From positions 1 through 64,000 of the forward strand of contig NZ_QKZK01000017.1 of assembly GCF_003254275.1 (NCBI RefSeq): DNA of 64,000 nucleotides, given 5' to 3'. Source of the stretch: Breznakibacter xylanolyticus (lineage in GTDB: Bacteria > Bacteroidota > Bacteroidia > Bacteroidales > Marinilabiliaceae). The translations under genes and the position numbers were made by a program. Below are positions 1 through 8,117 of this stretch, one piece after another. The notes beneath the pieces were generated by a model. That model made no database searches, had not been told where the DNA came from, and saw only the letters and a list, made by a program, of their open reading frames with translations. The stretch's first letter is position 1, and the number at the start of each line of letters is the position of its first letter.

Positions 1-68
1 ACACATTAGAATTGTCTTAACCAAGTTTTACGACAGGTTACCAACCTTTCGTACAGCCATTGCCATGC

Positions 69-132
69 CCGTTTCCATCGTTTCCACCGTTTCCATCGCT
101 GGAAATGGAAACGGTGGAAACAGTGGAAACGG
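69..132. repeat. Long imperfect inverted repeat (hairpin)
   Basis: Two 27-base arms (69-95 and 106-132) are reverse complements except for one two-base difference, with a 10-base loop. The arms are built from iterations of a gtttcca/tggaaac unit, so the hairpin is itself repetitive. No T-run follows on the plus strand, so it is not a textbook terminator. It lies in the leader region of the small acidic gene and could be the end of a gene to the left of the window, an RNA-stability hairpin or a repeat remnant. Confidence 0.7.
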
Positions 133-195
133 CATCAATGATTGAATTATGTGAAAATCACATATGTTTTTTATTAATCTTTAATTTTTTACATC

Positions 196-456
196 ATGAA
201 AAGTAAAATTTTCGAAGTGCCAACCGAGTTGTTGGCTGAATTTTCTGAACTGTTGTCCGAGAATGAATTGGTCAACGAGATCCAAGGCAGCACCGAGGAT
301 GATGAAATCATCATCGAAGTGAGCTATTCGACCAAGCAGAAAGCAACCATCCATGAATTAGAGGATTGGTTGGAAGATGCGCTGGACGAATTGGACGAAG
401 AAGATGAGGATGAAGACGAAGATTCGGACGATGATGAGGAGTCAGAAGACGAATAA
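196..456 (+). CDS. Small highly acidic hypothetical protein
   Basis: This 86-residue protein has an ordinary mixed N-terminal half (about residues 1-55, predicted helix/strand) and a C-terminal tail made almost only of Asp, Glu and Ser (about residues 60-86). I do not recognise a named family. Such acidic tails occur in small Bacteroidota proteins of unknown role and could mediate binding to basic partners or cations; that is inference. The ATG at 196 follows an AT-rich leader, and a strong rho-independent terminator lies about 25 bases after the stop, so it appears to be a single-gene transcript. Codon pattern is normal for the window, supporting a real gene. Confidence 0.75.
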   Translation: MKSKIFEVPTELLAEFSELLSENELVNEIQGSTEDDEIIIEVSYSTKQKATIHELEDWLEDALDELDEEDEDEDEDSDDDEESEDE

Positions 457-478
457 GTGACTTTGACTTCAAGAAAGG

Positions 479-512
479 AACCCCTTTTGCGTGATGCGAA
501 AGGGGTTTTTTA
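479..512 (+). terminator. Rho-independent terminator after the acidic protein gene
   Basis: A GC-rich stem (ccccttttgc paired with gcgaaagggg) with a five-base loop is followed immediately by a run of T. It sits directly downstream of the stop at 456. Confidence 0.85.
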
Positions 513-864
513 TTGTTTCACCGTAAAAAGACGAACATTTTGAGCAAAACCATGGAAAAAGCACCCTTTTTACAGACACATACCTCAAAAAACGTGGGCA
601 ATAGCATAAATAAACACCTTAAAACATCGCCTTACCCTCACAAAAACAGACATCAAGCATAAAACATCAAAAAAACCCAAACGAAATCAAGCACCATCAA
701 GAGAAATATAAAGGGAAATAGTGTTTTAGTAATTTTATCGTCCTGAGGCTGAAAAGCCTACCTATCAAAGAAAGGAGAAAATACTTTTAAAAATGTTTTA
801 GTAGTGTTTTAGTAACCCCAAAAAACAAAGGCCTCACATCTCTGCAAGGCCTTGATTATCAGGG
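513..864. other. Gene-free stretch, nothing recognised
   Basis: AT-rich sequence without a credible reading frame. The phrase gttttagta recurs at about 722, 790 and 802, which hints at a degenerate short repeat, but no structure or gene is evident. Confidence 0.5.
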
Positions 865-937
865 AGCGGAAAACGGGACTCGAACCCGCGACCCTCAGCT
901 TGGGAAGCTGATGCTCTACCAACTGAGCTACTTCCGC
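865..937 (-). tRNA. tRNA-Gly (anticodon CCC)
   Basis: Read on the minus strand, the 73 bases fold into a full cloverleaf: acceptor stem GCGGAAG with TTTCCGC, D-arm AGCTCAGTTGGTAGAGC, anticodon stem TCAGC/GCTGA enclosing loop TTCCCAA (anticodon CCC), and a T-arm with TTCGAGT. The discriminator base is T. The 3' CCA is not encoded. A TAAATTTG element lies about 11 bases upstream (949-956). Confidence 0.95.
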
Positions 938-948
938 GTTTGGTGTTG

Positions 949-978
949 CAAATTTATTGTTTTTTCCATCCCGTCCAA
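949..978 (-). promoter_or_regulatory. Promoter of tRNA-Gly
   Basis: On the minus strand TAAATTTG (949-956) matches the Bacteroidota -7 consensus TAnnTTTG exactly and lies about 11 bases before the tRNA. A TTGG at 975-978, 18 bases further upstream, fits the -33 element. Confidence 0.7.
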
Positions 979-1112
979 TTCTTAGCGCAAAAAAAATGCG
1001 CATCGCCCCACCGTAATTCACGGCCATCCCCCTCCCGATGCATCCTATCTCATTCTTGCACACACATCTCACCCAACCGTTGGCCAATGAAATCCCCTGC
1101 CCCGATTTTGAC

Positions 1113-1120
1113 TATTTTTG
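1113..1120 (+). promoter_or_regulatory. Bacteroidota -7 element before the YbaK-type gene
   Basis: TATTTTTG matches TAnnTTTG exactly and lies 18 bases before the ATG at 1139. This places the start of transcription just ahead of that ATG and argues against the upstream in-frame ATG at 1118. A convincing -33 element was not found. Confidence 0.6.
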
Positions 1121-1138
1121 CACACAAATCATCCCGTC

Positions 1139-1620
1139 ATGCAACCAGCCAAAACAACCAAGACCAATGCCGTGCGACAACTCGAGGCCATGGGCATCAG
1201 CCATCAACTGGTTCCCTACCAGGTAGACGAATCGGATTTGAGCGCCACCACCCTGGCACTCAAACTGGGACAGGACATCGAGCAAGTGTTTAAAACCCTG
1301 GTGCTGCGCGGCGACAAAACCGGCGTGCTGGTGTGTGTGATCCCCGGCGGCGAAGCCCTCGACCTGAAAAAAGCCGCCAAAGCATCGGGCAACAAAAACG
1401 TGGCCATGGTGCCCATGAAGGAAATACTGGAACTCACCGGATACATCCGGGGCGGGTGCTCACCCCTTGGCATGAAAAAAAACTACCCACTTACATCGAC
1501 GAGACCTGCTCGCTGCAGGCCACCATCTTTGTGAGTGCCGGCGTCAGAGGGCTGCAAATCAGCATGGCTCCCGACGACCTCATCCTCTGTTCCGGGGCAC
1601 AGGTGGCCGATTTGATTTAA
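1139..1620 (+). pseudogene. ybaK: YbaK/EbsC-type Cys-tRNA(Pro) deacylase, frameshifted
   Basis: The YbaK family hydrolyses misacylated Cys-tRNA(Pro) and related aminoacyl-tRNAs in the cytoplasm. Residues from MQPAKTTKTNAVRQLE through the family motif GGCSPLGMKK lie in one frame (1139 to about 1482), and the conserved C-terminal part (PTYIDET, then APDDLILCSGAQVADLI, stop 1620) lies in the -1 frame. Together they give a normal family length of about 160 residues. The break is at a run of eight A (1475-1482). One extra A would restore MKKKLPTYIDE. Alternatively the run contains A AAA AAC in the correct phase for -1 ribosomal slippage. It could therefore be a sequencing or assembly slip, a recent pseudogene, or a programmed frameshift. 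Family assignment is firm; functional status is open. Confidence 0.85.
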
Positions 1621-1724
1621 GAAAGAAGTGTCTGAGGGGCTAAGCAACGAATCGACGAAGTCGGTTTGCATCGCTAAGAAAGTGCCTGAGAGAAAATAAG
1701 CAGAGCATGCAATGGATGTAAGAT

Positions 1725-1867
1725 CAATGTCGTTTCATGAAGAGAAGAAGACGTGAGACAATGAAACAGATGATGAGATGAGGAAAGATATTTAGATCTG
1801 TTCAATCTGTCTGCCGCTTATAATTCTTCTTGTCTTTTATCCGATTCTCACTGACGAAACAACATTG
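1725..1867. repeat. MITE-like element, copy A1
   Basis: This element of about 143 bases starts with caatgtcgtttc and ends with its near reverse complement (gaaacaacattg). Its inner sequence (acagatgatgagatga, then tttagat) is clearly related to the copy at 11008-11172. It lies immediately downstream of the APC permease gene, and another copy of the terminal repeat lies upstream of that gene. No coding capacity. Confidence 0.65.
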
Positions 1868-1890
1868 GATGTAAAACATTTCTCAACACA

Positions 1891-3303
1891 CTAAAGCCTC
1901 CTTTCATCCTTCGATGCCCATCGACGGCGGCGCATCCAAAAATAAACAGGCACCCCCGACAACATGAGCGTCAACCCCATGAAAGCCTCGCGAGGACGCG
2001 CCACGATGGTGTTGACAAACAGCACCCCGCAAAAAAGCACAAACAGTGCCGGCACCACCGGATATCCCCACACCCGATAGGGACGATGAGCCTGCGGCAT
2101 GCGGTGACGCAGAATGAACACGCCCAACGTGGTGGCTCCATAAAAAATGAACACGGCAAACACAATCATGTCGGTGAGTTGATCGAACGTGCCGCTCACC
2201 ACCAGCACCGAAGCCCAAAGACCTTGCCACAACAAGGCATTGCCGGGAACCTGCGCCCGGTTGAGACGCCCGATGGCCGGAAAAAAAAGACGGTCGCCCG
2301 CCATGGCATAATAGGGACGCGCCCCCGTGAGCACACTGGCATGGGTGCACCCGAGCGTGGTGAGCAAAATGAGCACCGAAATAAACCACACCCCGGCCTC
2401 CCCGCCCAGGAAACGCATCACTTCGATGGCGGCAATGCGATTGCCCGAAGCATGCACCTGCTCGAGCTGGGGCACCGTGAGCACCCTCAGGTAAGCCGCG
2501 TTCACCAGCAGATATACCACAATCACCGCCAGCACCCCCACCACAATGCCCTTGGGCAACGTCCGGCGGGCATCCTTCACCTCACCCCCGATAAAACCCA
2601 CCGACACCCATCCCTGGTAGGCCCAAAAAGCCGCCAACATGGCCGTAAAAAATGCCGAAAAGGTCACCGGATGGCTTGCCAGATCGCCAATGCCCCATGT
2701 TGCCCCCGACGATGGCGGAGCTGACCGCCAACCAAAAGCCACCATCAAGGCCAAACCGATGACCACCATCACCAATATCACACGACTGAGCATGGCGCCT
2801 CCCCTGAGCCCTAAAATGTTAAGCCCCGTCAGCAGCAAAATCAGAACAATGGCCACCGCTTTGATGCTAAAATCGGAAAACGGAAAAAAGAGACCTCCCA
2901 GGCTCACCTCCTGCCAGTGGGTCAACATGGGTGGCAATGGCACGATGCTGTGAAGCGACTGGGCAAAAATATAGGCCAACGACGAAATGGTGGCCGTTTG
3001 AATCACCGCCAGCAGCGACCACCCGTACATGAATGCGAAAAAACGGTTGTAAATCTTGCGCAAATAGGCATACTCACCGCCCGTATCGGCCAACAGTCCG
3101 GCCACCTCGGCATTGCTCAACGCCCCCAGCATGGTCACCACGCCGGCCACCAGCCAGGCCAACAACACCCACGAGGCCGAATGCAACTCGGCGGCCATAG
3201 GCGCCACCTTTTTATACACCCCCGAACCAATGATATTGGCAATGACAAACATCACCACAAATCCCAGTCCCAGCGACCGAACCAACGCACGCGAATGTGA
3301 CAT
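1891..3303 (-). CDS. APC-family amino acid permease
   Basis: This 470-residue inner-membrane protein has about twelve hydrophobic segments and the N-terminal signature of the amino acid-polyamine-organocation superfamily (IANIIGSGVYKK near residues 22-33, the unwound first helix that binds the substrate amino and carboxyl groups). Later matches include the GGEYAYLRKIYN stretch near residue 75 and a Gly-rich helix 6 region. It most resembles SLC7/LAT-type antiporters and serine/threonine exchangers, but the substrate cannot be read from sequence. It stands alone, with long repeat-filled gaps on both sides, and is bracketed by two elements sharing terminal inverted repeats (1725-1867 and 3447-3648). 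Nothing suggests truncation. Confidence 0.9.
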   Translation of the reverse strand: MSHSRALVRSLGLGFVVMFVIANIIGSGVYKKVAPMAAELHSASWVLLAWLVAGVVTMLGALSNAEVAGLLADTGGEYAYLRKIYNRFFAFMYGWSLLAVIQTATISSLAYIFAQSLHSIVPLPPMLTHWQEVSLGGLFFPFSDFSIKAVAIVLILLLTGLNILGLRGGAMLSRVILVMVVIGLALMVAFGWRSAPPSSGATWGIGDLASHPVTFSAFFTAMLAAFWAYQGWVSVGFIGGEVKDARRTLPKGIVVGVLAVIVVYLLVNAAYLRVLTVPQLEQVHASGNRIAAIEVMRFLGGEAGVWFISVLILLTTLGCTHASVLTGARPYYAMAGDRLFFPAIGRLNRAQVPGNALLWQGLWASVLVVSGTFDQLTDMIVFAVFIFYGATTLGVFILRHRMPQAHRPYRVWGYPVVPALFVLFCGVLFVNTIVARPREAFMGLTLMLSGVPVYFWMRRRRWASKDERRL

Positions 3304-3365
3304 GAATGAATTATTTTATGATAAACAACATGGGCTGAATCGGGGTTATGCGACCCTCAGTGTAA

Positions 3366-3440
3366 CTCAGTGTCATACAACATTATTTCACAGAGTTTTT
3401 AATGAACACAGTGACACGGGGCCACAGAGTTTTTCAGATT
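3366..3440. repeat. CACAGAG-type intergenic repeat
   Basis: The stretch contains cacagagtttttaatgaaca and a second cacagagttttt. The same phrase recurs at about 12500, 13790-13883 and 19265-19282 in this window, always between genes. Confidence 0.5.
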
Positions 3441-3446
3441 ATGATG

Positions 3447-3648
3447 CAATATCGTTTAGTTAAGCCCCAATGGGGCGCCAGCAATAGAGCAGGGCAAAGC
3501 CCTGTTTAAATGTAAAAAACAAACTCAAGCCCTGAAAGGGCGTAAGCTTACGCCCCTTCAGGGCTCTAAGATTGAGTTTGTATTCATCGCCGGGCGATGC
3601 CCAACGCTACTGCTTATCGCCCTTTCAGGGCTTAACTTAACGACATTG
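3447..3648. repeat. MITE-like element, copy A2, with nested GCCCTGAAAGGGC palindromes
   Basis: The ends caatatcgtttagttaag (3447-3464) and cttaacttaacgacattg (3631-3648) are inverted repeats of each other and match the ends of copies A1 and A3. The inside differs from those copies. It holds several palindromes of the type gccctgaaagggcg (3463-3476, 3490-3504, 3528-3541, 3551-3564, 3618-3631), including a long hairpin with caaactcaa/ttgagtttg flanks at about 3520-3580. No open reading frame. Confidence 0.7.
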
Positions 3649-3697
3649 GATGATGATGATAGTTTGAGAAACATTAAACCTGTGTTCAATTAAAAAA

Positions 3698-3728
3698 GCA
3701 GATAACTCAAAAAGAGTTATATATGTAG
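3698..3728. repeat. Short palindromic repeat F (copy 1)
   Basis: agataactcaaaaagagtta forms a small hairpin preceded by gc. The same core, with only the centre changed, appears at 12579-12604 and, inverted, at 19178-19204. Confidence 0.55.
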
Positions 3729-3823
3729 TTACACAAAGAAGACACCGAGTTCACGGAGATACACCACCCCATCACTCAAATTACGATCAATTCGAATCAT
3801 TCGTGCCATTCGTGGATGAATGA

Positions 3824-4581
3824 TTACTGCCCCTCTTCCAACTGATGTGCCCCGTCGGGCAGGAATCGCACCCGAGGTGGCACCCGGTGCGCTTCAAACA
3901 GGTCGTAAGCCCGCTTCAAATCGGCCCACAGTGAACAATAATCGCGGTTTTTGACATAAGCTTTTACCAAACGGGCATAAGTGTCCTCATCGAGAGACGT
4001 GCGGGATAGATGGTCATTTCAATGCGTTGCTGACCACCATGGTAAGCCTCCACACAATAAAGATACAGCTCCTTGATGCGGTCGTCAGTCATGGCCAGAC
4101 ACCCCGAGGATTCGCACCCCCCATGAATAAAAATGAGGCTGCCCAACAGCCCTTTCACGCCCCGCACGCTGTCTGAAGCGTTGGGATAATTGATTTGCAT
4201 CGACAAATGATATTTGCTGAAAGGATTCAGTTGGGTGATGTGATAAAAACCTTCGGGAACCTGCAAATCGCGCACCCGCCGTTTGGGCCCCGTTTCGCCC
4301 GACATTTCACAAATGGGGTACGACTTCAACAACACAAAGGTCGTATCCGAGAGATTTCGGCCCCATAACTCCACAACTTTCTCGGCCTTAAACGCCCGCA
4401 GGTAAATCCTCAAACTGTCACGATTCAGACCGTGCTCACCCAGAAGCTTCACCATTCCCTTTTCCTTGGCCACATAAGCCTCCCGCACCCGCGTGAAACC
4501 CTTTTGCCGATCACGAAACGATGGGATGGTTGCACTCATCATCAAGCCACCAACCATAAAACACAACAACAGATTCTTCAT
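3824..4581 (-). pseudogene. L,D-transpeptidase (YkuD/YafK family), frameshifted
   Basis: The protein begins with a signal peptide (MKNLLLCFMVGGLMMSATIP) and carries the L,D-transpeptidase catalytic motif HGGCESSGCLAM with catalytic Cys161 and His153, so it would form 3-3 or protein crosslinks in periplasmic peptidoglycan. The first frame stops at 3964 after IYPARLS. The adjacent -1 frame continues without a break as DEDTYARLVKAY to a stop at 3824, giving the usual YafK length of about 252 residues. The shift lies in a ctctc tract at about 3991-3997; one missing base would explain it. The ATG at 4581 is preferred over the TTG two codons upstream. It is divergent from the NlpC/P60 gene. The active-site domain is intact, so the shortened protein could still work; a sequence error is also possible. 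Confidence 0.85.
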
Positions 4582-4751
4582 ATACAAATATGCAGGGTTT
4601 CATTCAACACATTCATTCAACATGCACCCGTCCACACAAGGAACACAGCCCCACCGACACAAGCGCACGCCAACAATAGATCTGCAAAAATACACGAAAA
4701 GAATTCACAAAAGTTAAGCCTTCCACCTCTTCATCGTTGAGAACTATTCCC

Positions 4752-4759
4752 CATTTTTG
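4752..4759 (+). promoter_or_regulatory. Probable -7 element before the NlpC/P60 gene
   Basis: CATTTTTG differs from TAnnTTTG by one base and sits 23 bases before the ATG at 4782. It favours that ATG over the in-frame start at 4737, which would lie upstream of the promoter. Confidence 0.45.
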
Positions 4760-4781
4760 CAAAGCGAAAACAAGCATTCCC

Positions 4782-5972
4782 ATGATTCATTTCCGAACGA
4801 CGTATCTCCTGCTGTGCTACTGGTTTTGCACAGTGACGGCGTCATTGGCGCAAAACGCCACGATACGTTCCCTTCAACAACAAATACACACCATCGAACA
4901 GCAGTGGGATAAACGGGAAGAGGTTCTCGAATTTCAACTGCATCAAACCGACAACGGCCAAGTGGTCATCAACGGTCAAACCACACTGCCCGAAGCTAAA
5001 AAACAAATCATGCAACGGATGCACGAACAGGGCATTGACCTGATTGACTCCCTCCGTCTGTTGCCCGAGGCTGCGTTGGGCGAACACACCCGGGCACTGG
5101 TCACCCTGTCGGTGGCCAACCTGCGCGCCAGTCCCAACCATGCCTCCGAATTGGTGTCACAAGCTCTCATGGGAACCCCCCTGCGCCTGCTCGATGTGCA
5201 CGACAACTGGTACCGCGTGCAAACCCCCGACCGATACATCGGCTGGACCAACGCCGCTGCTCTTCATCTGATGACACCTCAAGCCGGGGAGCAATGGACA
5301 CAGACTTCGCGCTGCATCTTCAACCAACCGGTGGGTCACATAGTGGAGCACCCCCGAAAAAACAGCCCCACCGTCGCAGACGTGGTGTTGGGCAACCTGA
5401 TGCAGACAGTCCCCGCCCGACGGGGCTACCTGAAAGTGACGCTCCCCGACGGCCGCTGCGGTTATCTCAAAAAGAAACAATGCCTCCCCTTTGAACAATG
5501 GAGTCGCAACGTTCCCCATGGCTCCGACATCATCGCCACAGCCAAACAAATGAACGGCTTTCCCTATTTGTGGGGTGGCACCTCTGCCAAAGGCATCGAT
5601 TGCTCAGGCTTTGTGGCCATGACCTACCTGGCACACGGCATCGTGCTCAGGCGCGATGCCTCACAACAGGTTCAATGCGGGCAAAGGCTTGCCATCGACA
5701 ACCCTTTGTTGTTCGAGGCCGGCGACCTGCTGTTTTTTGGCACCTGCGAGCAACACGTCACCCATGTGGGCATTAGCCTGGGTGGGGGACGATTCATCCA
5801 CGCTTCGGGACGGGTACACGTCAGCAGCCTCATTGCCGGCGACCCTGATCATGTGCCCGACCGACATCTGGTGGCCGCCTGTCGCGTGCTCAATGCCATC
5901 GGCATGCCCGGCATCACCCCCATCTCACTTCATCCCTGGTACACCCACCGCCCCAACACCGTAAAACCATGA
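4782..5972 (+). CDS. Secreted NlpC/P60 peptidoglycan hydrolase with bacterial SH3 domains
   Basis: Starting at 4782 the protein (396 residues) has a clean signal peptide ending TASLAQ. A helical linker is followed by two SH3-like wall-binding segments (about residues 100-165 and 175-240) and an NlpC/P60 domain. The catalytic Cys274 lies in GIDCSGF, with His328 (HVGISL) and a third polar residue near His340 (FIHASG). The family cleaves the D-Glu-diamino acid bond in stem peptides. Its stop codon overlaps the ATG of the next gene (ATGA), so the two are translationally coupled. With the L,D-transpeptidase on the other side it forms a small cell-wall remodelling group. Family assignment is firm; the precise bond cut is inferred. 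Confidence 0.92.
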   Translation: MIHFRTTYLLLCYWFCTVTASLAQNATIRSLQQQIHTIEQQWDKREEVLEFQLHQTDNGQVVINGQTTLPEAKKQIMQRMHEQGIDLIDSLRLLPEAALGEHTRALVTLSVANLRASPNHASELVSQALMGTPLRLLDVHDNWYRVQTPDRYIGWTNAAALHLMTPQAGEQWTQTSRCIFNQPVGHIVEHPRKNSPTVADVVLGNLMQTVPARRGYLKVTLPDGRCGYLKKKQCLPFEQWSRNVPHGSDIIATAKQMNGFPYLWGGTSAKGIDCSGFVAMTYLAHGIVLRRDASQQVQCGQRLAIDNPLLFEAGDLLFFGTCEQHVTHVGISLGGGRFIHASGRVHVSSLIAGDPDHVPDRHLVAACRVLNAIGMPGITPISLHPWYTHRPNTVKP

Positions 5973-7843
5973 ACCGCATATTTTCCCACCCCCTTCAACT
6001 TTGGGGCAGTCTGCTCCTTGTGTTAACAAGCTGCAACGGCACCCCCAATCCGGGTCAACCCACGCCCACACTGCTCGAAAAAATTGAATCGGTCATCGAA
6101 GGCGAAGCCCCCGATGCCTACTCTCCGCTTAACGCCCTGATGGTGTTGCCCGAGCAACCCCAACCCGGCGACACCCTCCGCCTGGTCACCACGGGGGGGG
6201 GCAACATTCGCAAAGCCAAAATCATTGTCAGCAGCCCCTCTGGGGATTTAACATCCTTATCCTCCCGATCGGGCAACGAACTGCCCTGCTGGCGGGTCGA
6301 AACCTATCTGGCACAAACCGAAGGCATCCACGAAGTCAACGTCCTCATTGACGGCAACGAAGTGGCGCACCTCTATTTTAAAGTCGCACCGCGCAAAACC
6401 CTGCCCAAGGTGGGAAAAATATGGCACACCCGTCGGGGATGGGATGCAGCCATGGAAACCCTTTATTCAGCCTGGGTCAATGCCCTGTTTTCCGGCTGCG
6501 ATGAGCAAGCATCGTGGAAAGCCTTGCACGAGGTAACCCAAAACCGCGAGCGCAACTTTTTGCACAACAGCCTTTGTTTAAGAGAAGACGAAACCCAAGG
6601 GAGTGCCGTGGTGCAGATGACACCCGACTGTGCCGACAACCCTTTCTTTTTGCGTGCATACTTTGCATGGAAACTCGGACTGCCCTTTGGTTTTCACCTG
6701 AGCGACCGGGGTTATTTGGGCAAAGCCCCCAAAACAGGACAATGGATCACCAACGAATCGCCCTCCTCGCACACTCATCCGGTGAAAGCCTTCAACACCC
6801 TCATTCGCCGTGCCATGGATGGCGTGCACTCAGGCACGGGACGCACCGCCCTTGACAATCCCGATGCCGACTACTACCCCGTTGCCCTCACGCATCAAGC
6901 TCTGCGTCCGGGCACCGTGTTTGCCGACCCTTACGGTCACACCTTTATTGTGGTGAGCTATGTGGCGCAAACCAACCATCGTCCCGGCGTGCTGCTGGCT
7001 GTGGATGCCCAACCCGATAAAACGGTGGCCATCAAACGCTTTTGGAGAGGAAACTTTCTCTTTAACACCAACGGCGTAGTGGGCGAACCGGGCTTCAAGG
7101 CCTTTCGCCCCATTGCCCTGGTCGATGGCAAACTGCATCCCCTGCCTAACGACTCACTCATCGACACACGGGGATATGCCCCCTACTCGTTGCAACAACG
7201 CTCAATGGCGGCCGACTCCTTCTACCTGGCCATGGAACGCATCATCAACCCCCGCCCCCTCGACCCGCAAACGGCGCTGATGGATATGATCAAGGCGCTG
7301 CACGAACAGTTGCAGGTGAGGGTCAAGTCGGTGGCAACGGGCGAAGCCTACATGCAAGCCCACCCGGGAACTGTCATTCCCATGCCGGGCACTGCCAACG
7401 GTATCTTTTTAGCCGGCGGGCTGTGGGAAGAATACTCCACCCCAAACCGCGACCTGCGCCTGCTCATTGCCATCGATGCCCTGTTGGAACTGCCAAATCG
7501 GGTGGCCCTATCGCCTCACGATTTTGACATTCCGGCTCTCACATCGCCTGATGACATGAAGCAAAAACTCCAAAAAATCATCGACAAAGAAACCCAAAAC
7601 CGCACCATCATCTACACCCGCACCGATGGCCGTGAGCAAACGCTGACACTGGCCGACATCATTGCACGGCGCGCGGCCTTCGAGATGGCCTACAACCCCA
7701 ACGACGGCATCGAGATACGCTGGGGCGCTCCCACGGGCAGCGACGAACGCACCTCGTGCCGACGTCAGGCATCCCCCCATCAGCAAAAAACCATGCAGAC
7801 TGTCAGACATTGGTTTGAAAAAAGACTGCATCCACCCACGTAA
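5969..7843 (+). CDS. Lipoprotein with predicted transglutaminase/papain-like cysteine peptidase core
   Basis: This 624-residue protein has a lipobox (LTSC, Cys22), so it should be membrane-anchored outside the cytoplasm. I do not recognise a named family, but the central part has a papain/transglutaminase-like pattern: Cys221 in PDCADNPFFLRAYFAWKLG, His324 in GHTFIVV and Asp346 in VDAQPD, in the order and spacing of a Cys-His-Asp triad. Residues about 60-140 look like a beta-sandwich. The C-terminal 250 residues are unassigned. Its ATG overlaps the stop of the NlpC/P60 gene, so the products are probably made together and act on the same wall or peptide substrate. The catalytic role is inferred from motif pattern only. 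Confidence 0.7.
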   Translation: MNRIFSHPLQLWGSLLLVLTSCNGTPNPGQPTPTLLEKIESVIEGEAPDAYSPLNALMVLPEQPQPGDTLRLVTTGGGNIRKAKIIVSSPSGDLTSLSSRSGNELPCWRVETYLAQTEGIHEVNVLIDGNEVAHLYFKVAPRKTLPKVGKIWHTRRGWDAAMETLYSAWVNALFSGCDEQASWKALHEVTQNRERNFLHNSLCLREDETQGSAVVQMTPDCADNPFFLRAYFAWKLGLPFGFHLSDRGYLGKAPKTGQWITNESPSSHTHPVKAFNTLIRRAMDGVHSGTGRTALDNPDADYYPVALTHQALRPGTVFADPYGHTFIVVSYVAQTNHRPGVLLAVDAQPDKTVAIKRFWRGNFLFNTNGVVGEPGFKAFRPIALVDGKLHPLPNDSLIDTRGYAPYSLQQRSMAADSFYLAMERIINPRPLDPQTALMDMIKALHEQLQVRVKSVATGEAYMQAHPGTVIPMPGTANGIFLAGGLWEEYSTPNRDLRLLIAIDALLELPNRVALSPHDFDIPALTSPDDMKQKLQKIIDKETQNRTIIYTRTDGREQTLTLADIIARRAAFEMAYNPNDGIEIRWGAPTGSDERTSCRRQASPHQQKTMQTVRHWFEKRLHPPT

Positions 7844-7847
7844 ACCT

Positions 7848-7890
7848 AAAAGCCCCCTAAATCCCCCAAAGGTGGACTTTGGGGTTGTTT
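7848..7890. repeat. Intergenic repeat G (copy 1)
   Basis: The phrase agccccctaaatcccccaaa followed by ggtggactttgggg is matched in inverted orientation at 10881-10912 downstream of the TonB receptor gene. Confidence 0.5.
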
Positions 7891-7959
7891 CGTCTTTAAT
7901 TACTTCTACAACCGTGCTTTGTTCTTCTTCCCTCAGGCACTCTGTCGCTTAATTACTCA

Positions 7960-8075
7960 GTTACGTTGTCCCTTGCCCTCTTGCACTTTCCTGTCTTTCC
8001 ACGTTGCCATTGCACTTTTGTACTCTTGCACTCTCTTACTCTCCTGCGTTGCCACTTTCTTGCTTTCTTACTTTG
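7960..8075. repeat. Low-complexity repeat D (copy 1, TGCACTCT-rich)
   Basis: Iterations of cttgcact, ttactctc and cttgcact fill the region. The reverse complement of this pattern (gagagtgcaagagagcaag) occurs at 10815-10856 and 18983-19027. Short reading frames here are low-complexity artefacts. Confidence 0.5.
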
Positions 8076-8079
8076 CCCC

Positions 8080-8109
8080 TTTGCGTTTTCAATAATTTCT
8101 TTACATTTG
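8080..8109 (+). promoter_or_regulatory. Promoter of the B12 riboswitch-TonB receptor unit
   Basis: TTTG at 8080-8083, an 18-base spacer and TACATTTG at 8102-8109 make a full match to the Bacteroidota -33/-7 promoter. It would start the transcript just ahead of the riboswitch. Confidence 0.75.
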
Positions 8110-8117
8110 CCGCCGAT

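Noticed and set aside
809-1087. Minus-strand frame of 92 codons across the tRNA
   Set aside because: It overlaps tRNA-Gly and its promoter; such frames over tRNAs are artefacts.
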